From Arcuatula senhousia (lineage: Eukaryota > Mollusca > Bivalvia > Mytilida > Mytilidae), in assembly GCA_963971305.1 (NCBI GenBank), contig OZ020305.1, positions 6,605,001 through 6,669,000 on the forward strand: a stretch of 64,000 nucleotides of DNA. Reading direction: 5' to 3'. Each line of letters begins with the position of its first letter. The first letter of the stretch is position 1. Of the stretch, positions 11,796-23,700 are shown in pieces. Made by a program: the position numbers and the translations under genes. A model generated the notes under the pieces. That model was not told the origin of the DNA and made no database searches. It was given only the letters and a program-made list of their open reading frames with translations.

Positions 11796-14700
11796 ATGGA
11801 TTCAAACACCAATTTAGCAAGATGGTACGGAGATATTGTACTGAAAGTGAAATATACAGAGGAAGGTAAGTATAGCCAAGTTATCTATTAAAAAGTCGTG
11901 AAACAAATACACATTAAACACGGACGACTATTAGTTAAAACGCATATAAACTAAAAGTTTAAAAATAAAAACAACTAAGACGAAAAAGACACCAACAAAT
12001 AAAGCAAAAGACAAACAAGTCTTGTGAAGAGTCGATAAAATGAGAAAGAACTTGTGTTTGATACAATTATCATCTTCAAAATGAATTAACTTTATGTTTC
12101 GCAAAGCTAAGAAATGGGTTATATTGTCATGGTATGATGTAACTTTTTATTTGTTTTTTTCTTTTCTTTATATAAGATTAGATGTTGAGTGTAACTTAAC
12201 AAAAATTTGATATTTCCAGCGAAAACCTGCCGATCGCCTCTATGTGATGGACCAAGTACAATAATTGTTCTGGACACATCTCAAAGCATGAGGGGTAGAC
12301 CATTGGAAATGGCCAAACTGGCAATCCTGCGCTTTATTGAAGGTAAAAAAATCTAAATTGGTAGGAAGCACTCAATAATAATTTTTAGTTTTATCCATAA
12401 GATTGCAGGTTCCTTCATAATAAATGCCACCCTGGTACTTTTGGGCGAAGAAAAAAAATAAAAGTGTTGTTCCTTTGCTCTGTTAACCTCAATAGATATA
12501 ATCACTCCTAGGAACACGCGAATCGTTCATTAACTTTATACTTATCAGAGCAAATCGAATGAAATAACTTTTCTTAAAAATCATTTAAGCTGCGCTCGTT
12601 CGAAATATAAATTGTACGTTCGTCAAATTATTGAATGGTCGAACTCATGGAACTTTAACATTTCCCTATTGACACCAATTGTAAATAAATTGTTAATGCG
12701 GAGATACACTTTGGCTCTCCATACGACATAAAATTAGGGTTAAAAAAATCTTTAGCATGTGAGTAAAAATCTTTAGACTCTAGTGTTAATAAAAATTACC
12801 AGGCTCGATACGCGTGTTCCTTGGAGTGATAATGTGATTTTGTGTCACCCCATATATACTTCATATCCATCCCTTTCTTTCAGATTGTTCTAGTTTTGCT
12901 CTTAAGATTTTGACTAGAGTGTGGTTTGTTTAAATTGCATTTTTGTTTGTCATATCAAATAAACACATGATGAACTAGTGAAATAAAATCAAACAAACTT
13001 AAATGCATTTTTACTCTGTTGAAAAAATAAAATAAATGATACAGTGCATAGATAAATTATTTTCTATGTAGGACTAGAAGAAAATAAAGCAACACATGGA
13101 TTGGAAGAGAACCTTGGAATTGTCATATCTCGTGGTGATACATTCATAGTAACGCATCTGACAAGTGATTATCAGAAAATCAAAGATGAAGTGGGTACGT
13201 CACGTTAACTGAAGTAAAATCCCAAGTTTGAATGACTTTTACATGCATTTGGGTATGTCACATTAACTGAAAGAAAACCTCGAGTTTCAATGTTTTTTTT
13301 TACATTTAATTGAATTCTCCCACTCAGTTACTTTTGGATAACAATTATATAGAATAAATATAATTAAAAACGACAGAAGAAGGCATATGTAGTTCTTGAA
13401 TTCGGAAATTTTTAATTGTTTCGCTAATATTAGCATTTCATTTAACTCCAACTTTATGGACTTACATTTGTTTTAACAAATGTAAAAAAAAACATAGAAA
13501 AACTGTGATCCTAAATAAATACCCACGCTCCTTAAACAAAACAAATAGAACCAAGAAATGAGATAGAAGGTGCATATCTAAATCAATAAAGAGATTTCAT
13601 TAAAATTTGAGAAAAAATCACTCAAGTGGGAGATACAAAATAATGGTAATAACAAAATTAACTAACTTGGAGGATCAATCTCAATGTCCAAGAGAAAAGA
13701 CAAAACATGGAAGACACACCGAAATAATTATAGATCACAATGGTGGTGACATGGTACAGGCATTTCAAAAGAAATGGTGGGTTAAACCAGGTTTTATGAC
13801 GCGCCAAACCCCCCTCTTCTATTGTGATCTTAGGGTCCGATAGTAACACAAAACGCAAAACGGTTGTGAAGACATAATAGGGATAATAAGATGATCATCT
13901 CAGTACAACAATCAGCAAAACACTAATCAAAACAACCACTAACCATTACGTTCAACATAATTTTGAATTTTTCCATCATGCAGTGGCTGATAACGAAGGA
14001 AGAATTTTTGAGGGATCGAATTTCTTGTAACATTGGTCCAATAGTCGTTCACGGAGACAGCGGTGTCGTATAAAAAGAAATAAGAAAAAAAAATGTACAA
14101 GCCCTGGCATATCGGATATGTTATGAAATATGAACACCGTAAGCATGTGAAGTATGTGTGTTGCTTTCAAGGTTAGGGAAATAAGTGATTTGAAAATTAA
14201 AGTCGTCTCTTTAAAACGTTAATTTTTGTTCTGAGATGACCACCCAGGTTATATTTGAGATGCAAATCAAAGAATGATGTGAAGCAATTGGAATCGATGG
14301 TTTCCTTAATCTCTAACTCTGTAGGATATTTCAAAGAAATCCATCTACCAAAACGAAGCATTGTTGACAGAGAGGACATCGTCGATATATAAACAAATGT
14401 CTTTCTTTATATAGAAACTTTATTTATTTTATTTAGTTTTATTCTCAATCTTATACTTTATGTTGTAAATATGTATATAATGCAGGACCATATTGTAAAC
14501 TAGTTTGCGAACTAAATATGCTATCCTGTTGAAAAAAAGGAATTTATTATTATTATTATATATCTGAAAGTGAGATTAAAAGACCTCGCCTCTTTCATCT
14601 TCTTGTTTTTACGAGTTCTTGAAGAAATACAGTCTCGTAAGAGTATAAAAAGTTAAAAACAAATCGGCGAGGAAAGGAGAACAATTTGTGCCCATTAGAA

Positions 14701-17700
14701 ATTGGAATGCCAATTTGTTGTTGAAAAATTTCTCCTCCAAATGTAACAATATGTTGTCAATAACGAAATCAAGCATTCTGTAAACTTGGTCCAATGTGTA
14801 ACAAAATAATAAATCTTTATAAAATGTTTTGGAAAAAATATGTAGAATTATAAATTAACCTAAAATAGAAAAAGTAAAGCCTTTTCGAGAGGTTATTGTA
14901 GGCGACTCTTAAACTTTTTGTGCGGCAATATGGTGTACAAAGTTGAAAAATCGAAAATACAGCACAGCGATTGAGGATGAAAGTAACCATTTCTCTATAC
15001 CCGACTATCATACGGTGGGGCGAGTAGTGTAAATCATAAGCATTATATATTATCTGTATGTTTTTAAGGCAATGTGAAGGACGTAGATGGGGCATCTCCA
15101 TTAATATCAACTCTAGCTGTAGTCCAAGGAATGGCAAAGAGAGGTAACTAACATAAGAAACCAAATTGCTAGAAATCTGAACAATTCCTGTGGTACATAT
15201 TTGACCAGTGAATCTAAATACTGGTATAAAGATAAAAATAAAATTTGACTGTATAAATGCTTTATTTGTGAACCGCTTTATGCACATTAGAATGGCCTGT
15301 AACCCAGACTGGATAGATTTGAAAGGTCTTACAACTGATTAGTATCGTCTTTATATACATTTATACTCATTACCAATAATACAAAAACATCGCAAAGCAT
15401 AGGCGTTTTTTTTTATTTCAGCAAGAAAGTGTACAATAGACGAACACACAATCTTACCTCGAGCCATTATATTTTCTGACTTTAAGATCACTCCGCCTAC
15501 CTTTGACCCTGAGGAAGGAGACTACGTTACAGCGACTGTTCAGAAAAGTGTAAGTAAGGTTGAATAACGCTGCTTTTTTTGTTCATTTCGAGAATATATT
15601 TTTAAATAACAAACTGGCATTCTAACGGGCACAAACTCGCCTTTCTTCTCGCCGACTTGTTTTATTCTCATACGAGACTAAATTTCTTCAGGAACTCGCA
15701 ATAAGCAAGAAGATGAAAGAGCAAGGTCCTATTCTCACTTTCACTGACATATATTGATGATGTGTCAAAACACTTCGGTTCGTAGATGGATTCTTTCAAT
15801 TTATCTTCCAGATTAAGAGATTAAAGAAAACACCGAATCTTTTTGGTTCGTACCATTCTTGGATTTACATCTCGAATTAGACTCCTTGGTCAAAATAGAC
15901 GACTTTTATTTTCAAATTATTAATTTTCCTTGCCGAAATGTAACATACCTACCCCACCTGCATGCGGTTTTTATATTTCACATCTTAGGTTTGTACAAAA
16001 TTTTCAGATCTTTTCTTTAATCCGAAACAGACTATCCATGACCGACTATAAGACCAAGGTTATAACACAATAAATCTCATACGATCCCTTAAAAATTCTC
16101 CCTTGGTTATCAACAACTGTTGGAACAAGTCAAAGTCATGTTTCACGAAATGGTTAGTGATTGTTTTGATCAGTAATTGGTTGGTTGTTGAACTGAGAAT
16201 ATTATATACTCATATAAAAATCTTTATTGTGATTCGCTTAGACGTTGTCACGTGGCATGTGATATTTCGCTGGGTCAACCGGTAATCGTTGGGTCGCATG
16301 GTAAGGTCACCCTCTCGTGAGAATTTGCACGTGAGCCGACCGATTTTTCTTCAGCATTGTATTGACTGTAGTTTTTCCAATGGAAAAAGGTTAAAATGTC
16401 CGAAATATGTTTGAAATTTAATATTAAATTGTTTCATTTAAATATTCGATATAATATAACAGTTATCACCCTAGATGATATGTGACCCGGCATTTCTTTC
16501 CCCTCGAAAAGTAAGGTCACCCTCGGGGCAAGCCCTCGGGTGACCTTACTTTCTCGGGGAAAGAAAACACCGGGTCACACATCAACTTGGGTGATAATTG
16601 TATATGATCACATCAATATCCCTTTTATTAGTATGTCTCACATCCGTGTTTGTGTTTTGTGCTGGTACCAGGCCAAAAGACCGCAATAGAAGAGGGAGGT
16701 CTGGTGCCATAAAACCAGGTTTAACCCACCGGTTCTATTGAAATGTTTGAACCAAGTCAGGACCAATGGGTTCTTTAATTCTCCGTAATGTCTTCCTTGT
16801 TTTGTCTTTTCTCTCGAAAATTTATGATTGATTATCCAAGTTTGGAAGTTCTGTTATTACCTTTAGTTGCCTTTACATAGATTTTCAAAACTGTATATAT
16901 TGTAATGCCTCTGCAACTTATTTCTATCCTATAGTTCCTTGTTTGCCATCTTTATGTTCTTTCTATACTTTATTTGGAGAAGAGATTGCACCACAAAACA
17001 CAAAATCAACCAAACGGAAATCAACAACGCGAACTTAAGTCGTAACAAGAGTGAACGCCGGTGATCCGGAAGAGTAAGCGGTTCCTGCCTTCTATAGCAC
17101 ACCCTTCGAGTTGCCAATTTCTAATTCAGTGTGTCAAATCCAGTCAAGGAAGATAAACAAAACCTTATGACAAACCCAACATCTGCACTCATCTGAGAGA
17201 TGGAAATCCAATATTTGTCTATGAGTGTATGATGTTTACCGTAAAATTTCGGTACTGGAGTAAAGAATCAATTGTGATGCGTAAACTCCATAAGCTGGAG
17301 CGGACCGGAATGTTGCTACACAAGAAGGGAAAGTTGACAATTGGAGAGTTGAAGTTATCACGTTTGTCATAGAGCTTTGTTGAAAGTTTTCCTTGGGAGT
17401 ATATTTCGAGATGAAGATCTAAATATGAAGCAGACTTTCTAGAATCTGTTGAGTCTTTTATCTCAAGTTCCCGAGGGTATATGAGATGTAGAAAGTCCCC
17501 AATCCAAAATTGTTCAGTGAAAGGATATCATCAGTTTATCGGAAGGTGAGGTTAAAATTGAGAGCCACTCTACGATCTTTTTGTCTAGAACAGATTGTAA
17601 GAAGTCCGCATCATATGAATGAAGAAACAAATCAGCAAGCAAAGGTGCACAATAAGTGCCCATTGGAATCCCTATTGTTTGCTGGTCTCGGAGTTCTGAA

Positions 17701-20700
17701 GTATATATTATCATGTTTATACCCATAAGCACAATACCTATGTGGAAATTGCTTCTTCTTCAATTAATGTGATTTTAAGTAAAATTTCAAAAAGATAAAC
17801 ACAATGTATGCTTATTATCATACATACTTTATTGATTTAGTGTGATGACGACTTTTTGGAAAATACAAGTAATTTGATCCATAACGACAGTGTTAGAATA
17901 TTTACTGTACCTTGTGGAGGAAAGCCTAATGACGAAAGAGAGGTTAGTTAAAATATTTTTTTACCAAAAAATATAACTTTGAGAATTCCTTTTTGTTGAC
18001 CAGACAAGCAGTATCAAAAGAATAAGAAATTACCAGAATTGCAGTTCAAAACTGACAAAGTTCCAAGCAAAAGAGCAAACGTTGGACTTTAATTTTTCTA
18101 GAAATTAAAATAGATGAGGAAGCAAAGAGTCACCAATGGGCATTCGAGTGTCAAAAGTCTAAAAGGGCAAGGACAAAACAAAAACGATAACAGTGCGAAG
18201 AAACACAAAACATAAAAACACCAAAAACAACTGAACAGAAATCAACAACACGAACAAGTCGTAACGAGAGTGAACTCAGGTGCTCCGGAAGGGGGGAGGG
18301 TAAGCATCTCTTGCTTGCGATAGCACATCCGTCGCGATGCCAATTGTCTATTCAGTATGTCAGGCTTTTACAAAAATTCATTGGAATCAAACGATACGCC
18401 TATAGGCACAAGTTTGACACATTATCTAGGACTTCTAATACTTAACCATGAGGTATTGTTCTGAAGTGTGATCATTGTCTAATAACCAAAACTGTTTATA
18501 GTGGTTTTGCAGTAAAATTGCCCGAAATGGTTTTGGTGAAAAGGTGTTAGCCGGCAATGCAGCTTGGCTAAGCAGAAATTTTATCTGTGAGGTAAATATC
18601 ATGCATGTAGGCCTATAACAAGCGGATCAGTGAAAATTAAATCGGAGAAATTGAAAATTGGCAATTTCAGTAAAAATAGTTAAATTGGAAAGATCTTTTC
18701 TCTTTAAAAACAAGTGTGGACTATAATGCATATTGCCTAGCAAGCCGCTATGGACACAAAAAGCAAAGGTCTGCTTTAGTAACATAAAAAAGACTTTATT
18801 ATTTCTAGGTCCTGCTAAGGTTTATTGTTGAATTCTTTATGTAGCCTTTGCTGTACACATACTATAAAATCGATCTAAAATTATTAAGCCATGTCGATGA
18901 ATCTAAGTCATGTAAGTGTTTATCCTAAACATTATTTGTTTTTAGATCCAGTATAAGCATTGTACTATCTCCTATTTAGTTTAAAATAACTGCATCAAAG
19001 TTTGGTTATGTTAGTGGAGGAAATAGGAAACTATTGCAGATAGAGAAAAGCTGTTGCTTGCTTAAACCTTCAGCTCATCGAGCTGTACAAAAGTCTCCAT
19101 TGGATCAAAGATGTCACAGTCTGTTGTTCATATATACTTTTAAATCAGCTTAATGTTAAAGTTTAAAAAGGTTTCAATCTTCAAATTATTCTGAGAACAA
19201 AAGCTACCAACAGGATTCTGGGAATACCGAAGAAGAAAATCAAACATATATTTTGCGCCTAGAAATTTTTATAATTTTCGTTTTATAATATATTATTATT
19301 TTCAACATTTAGTTGCATTCCAAGCATGCGGAGATGTAAAAAAAATGTACATTGTTATTTTGACTTTTTTCTTAGTGTGACCAAAAAGGAAACTGGACTC
19401 ATCCTCTTTTGTATTTTTAGTCTTGGGCCAATGCAAGACGGCAAGCAGCGACTTATGGTCATGCTGATGACTGTTGGCTGTTTTCCATTGTGATTTTTAA
19501 AATTCACGTTTCTTTATGTTGGTTGTGTGGCGTACAATTATTCCACATCTAATTATCGTCTACTTTAATGGTTATCATCGAGTCATTTGTCAGATCAGCC
19601 TATGATTTTGAAGTATATTTATGAAATAAGTTTAAACCCAATTGTAGATCTCTTTATGAACATTTGCAATGTACATGTATGCCTTTAAATTTTTTTCGTC
19701 TAATAGCAATAGATTATATTATAACTCAAACAGGGCCAGATCCAGAAATTTTTGAAAGGGGTTGGTCCACATAAATTCCGCTGTGGACGAAGGACGAAAA
19801 GGGGGTGGTTCTAGACGTCACTTGCGAAATTTTTGTCGGAAAGGAGGAAAATTCCAATCTCAGACCCCCCCTCCCGGATCCGCCACTGCTCAAATATTTT
19901 TGATTGTCACCTATTCAAAGATTGTCCCTTTCTTTATGATATAGACTAAAGCAAACTTATACACGAACGTTGCAATCCATGTTCCGCACACAGGGGCTTG
20001 GATTCTGGTCATTTATATTGACTTTTAAGTCGCCCCCCCCCCCTACTCTATAATCCAAGCCCCTGTGGTTTTGCACAGTTAAAATTATTTTCTGACATGT
20101 TTGTAGTTGTGGCGACATTGGTCTCTGTGTGGTGAATCGACAAAATTATCAAGCATTGATAACATTTTCGAACAACCAATAACTTGTGACAAATAAGTTT
20201 ATTTTTCCGGATCCCGCAATAGCTTTGTGAGAAATAGATAAAATTATTTATCCTTATTAAAATGACCTAGATCAAGACAGACGAATGACCCAATGTGGCT
20301 ATTTTGTCATTTTCTAATAAAAAGCTTCGCCGAGCGCAGCATGATACGACCGCAACATGTTGAACCCTGTACGTTTTAGGCCTAATATGGATAGTCTATT
20401 GTTCTGGACACATGCAGCCCATGGTGGACTGACAATGGTTTTTGACACATGCTTCTCTGATGGACTTTCAACCCAGGGGCTAAAAATATAAATTTTGAAT
20501 GTTGTATTCTACTCTTTAAAAGAATAATGTTTGGGGAAAAAATTAAAAATCGAACCAGAATTTTTTTTAAATTATGATTACAGCCCAAAAAATTTATTCT
20601 TAAATTTAGAATCGCTACCTGACAAGAATAAATTTGCAAAAAAAAAAAATTCAAAATAGGACCACAAATAAAAAAGCCCCATTTGGCCCCTAATTACGTA

Positions 20701-23700
20701 ATAGGGGGAAAAGGGGGGGTCGCAAAAATTAATTCTTAATTTTGTATTCGCTATTTGACAAGAACAAACATGCAAAAAAAATTTTCAAAATCGGACCAGA
20801 AATAAAAAAGTTTCAATTTCGGCCCCATTTGGCCCCTAATTACGTAATAAGGGGAAAAAGAGGGGGGTCGCAAAAATTAATTCTTAATTTTGTATCCGCT
20901 ATTTGACAAGAACAAACATGCAAAAAAAAATTTCAAAATCGGACCAGAAATAAAAAAGTTTCAATTTCGGCCCCTTTTGGCCCCTTATTACGTAACAGGT
21001 GAAAAAGGGGTGGGGGTCGCAAAAATAAATTCTCAAATTTGGATTCGCTACTTGACAAAAATAAACTTGCAAAAAAAAATTTCAAAATCGGACCACAAAA
21101 AAAAGTTTCGATTTTGGCCCCATTTGGCCCCTAATTACGTAATAGGGGGAAAAGGGGGGGGGTCACAAAAATTAATTCTTAATTTTGTATCCGCTATTTG
21201 ACAAGAACAAACATGTAAAAAAAATTTCAAAATCGGACCACAAATAAAAAAGTTTTTATTTTGGTCCCTTTTGGCCCCTAATTACACAACGGAGAAAAAG
21301 GGGGGCGCAAATATTCACCAGGTTTATTCTTTTATTGTAAGAAACATTCTTGACAAATTTCACAGCAAAGGCCAACTAGGACCAAAGTTATGGTGGAAAC
21401 AAGTAAAATATTTGAATTTTTTTCCCCTTTTGGGCCCCTAATTTCGAAACAAAAAAGGGGGGACCCCCAAAATCAATCCCATTCATTCTTGTATGGTAAG
21501 GAAGATCACTGTCAAATTTCATAGCAATTGGATAACTAGAACTAAAGTTATTGTGGAAACAAACAAAAAAGTAGTATTTTTGGCCCTTTTTTGGCCCCTA
21601 ATTTCTAAACGAAAAATGGGGGGACCCCCAAAATCAATCCCATGCATCCTTTTATGGTAAGGAACATCAATGTTAAGTTTCATAGCAATCGGATAACTGG
21701 AACTAAAGTTATTGTGGAAACACTAAAAAGTTAACAGACACCAATACGTCCGCAAATTTTTTGCGGTCGTATAAAAATCAAAAAAATGCTTGAATTGTGT
21801 GTGTCTGATTGACCTATTTTGCATAAGCATTATTTCTGTCTGTGATAATAAACTTTATTCAATGAATTAACATTTTGCAGTCAAAAATTTATAAGAAAGT
21901 ACGCTTAAACATGTGCACAGCCTGATAAAGTGACTACGCCATGTACGCTACATGATCTAGTTGAATCGCATTGTTGCTTTAAAACACCGCCACATAAAAG
22001 CATGAAAAACGAAGATGCTGTGTACAACTTTTTTGCAAGATTTAACTTATTTTTGGTGTCCGAATAGTATTTTTGTCTTTTAAACTTTATTCAATTAAGT
22101 AAATTTTCGCAATCCAAAATCAAATATCCATTACGCTAAAGCTACGCAAGATATGCTACACTGACTAAAATATAATCCGAAACGGAACACATAATCTACT
22201 GGTCGCGGCCATATTGTCTTGATGGAAATCCGAAGATTGAGAATCCGAATATAGCCCCCGAGTGAAAAGTGAAAGTATGTAAATTGCAAAGAGCTTTTGT
22301 AAATATAGAAACGACGGAAACAAACGACCTAATTTCAGTATCGCTGCCTTTTTCTTTATAATAGGTATAAGTAACTACTATTAGTTACAATTTAACCAGC
22401 TGCCAAAATATGTTTTCGATTTTTTTTATGCCAGGATTGTTTTTGTCTCCTTGAAAAGAATAATAGCACCGGAGATCAACATGTCATTGTTACTCAGGAA
22501 TCATAAGAATGTTTTCAAAGATCTTTGCTGAATTGCGACTAACGCTAGGGTAATGTTATAGTTTATTCACTGCAATATACTCATATGTTTTTCGATGCAG
22601 AAAATAATTGGACTATGTCAGATGGACGTCGAATCGCTGTATGATGGAGAGAAATTTCAGGAGGACATTTTGTTAGGGTTGGCCATGTCTGTGTTTGATG
22701 ATGTCACAGATGATGACGTGGTAGATACCCTTCATATATTCCTTATATTTATTTGACTTTTTATTATATTTTTTTTTCTTGTTTATCTATTTGTACGCTT
22801 TTTATCTATTTGTGGCTTGTTGTCCAAAAAGACGTTTTATATACTAGTGTCCATGATAAAAAGAACTTGATAAAAGACTATGACACATCGTCTATGTTAA
22901 AAAATAAATCTTATAAAATCAGTCAGCAAATTTTCACATTTACATTTTGACTAGTCGTCTTGCGTATTAACCTAGATTAGATATTAATTCAAATGATGAA
23001 ATTTTACTCAACTTTAATTATTGTATAAGGGCCATGTATATTTGTGTTCTAATTTCAAAATTTCAAAATTGCATTTTTTTCTCAACAGGAGCTTGTAATG
23101 AAAAGACTCCAAGAAAACATCAAAAGACCACCACTCACTAAGAAACAGAGAAGAAAGTGTAAGACGCACTTATATTCCTATTGTGTCTCACAACTATGTT
23201 TTGTTCTATGGTATTTACCGGATCCTAAAATCGCAATGGAAGAGGGAGGTTTGGCGCCATAAAACCTGGTTTAACCCGCCATTTCATTTGAAATGCCTGT
23301 ACCAAGTCAGGACCATTGCGATCCACCAATTCTCCGGTATGACTGATTCGTTTTTGTCATTTTCTCTGGACTATGAGATTGATCATTCAAGTTCAGTAGT
23401 TTTGTTATTACCTTTATTTATACAGAGCACAGTTTTGCTTTTTATATATTTAGTCAGATAAAAGTCCGTGGTAACAATATTATTTTTTATTTTGTTGCGA
23501 CAGAGTTAAACTTTTCAAACACTCATTTTTTATTTTTAATAATCGGGAATGCAGGACCAAACTAAACAAGAGAACTATATGTGACAATATCTATTCTTGC
23601 TTCTAGTTACAGATTGCAACCTCTGTTAGAATACATGCAAGGCCAAAAGTGGATTACATGTTTTGACGAATACTTAAGTTGAACATTTATTTGTAATATA

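Larger units (their letters stand above)
12220..17942 (+). other. VWA-domain exons of the VWA-MIB gene (exons 2-6)
   Basis: Exons 2-5 end or begin in phase 1 or phase 0 exactly as needed. Exon 2 carries strand A and the MIDAS motif (STIIVLDTSQSM). Exon 4 carries GASPLISTLAVVQGM. Exon 5 carries PRAIIFSDFKITPP. Exon 6 carries a late strand, DSVRIFTVPCGG. Spacing between D42, S115 and D150 is normal for a VWA fold. The serine in place of threonine at the second site is a conservative change. Confidence 0.8.

Noticed and set aside
20890..21201. 103-codon open frame
   Set aside because: It reads through the ~145-bp tandem repeats and itself repeats the same peptide pattern.
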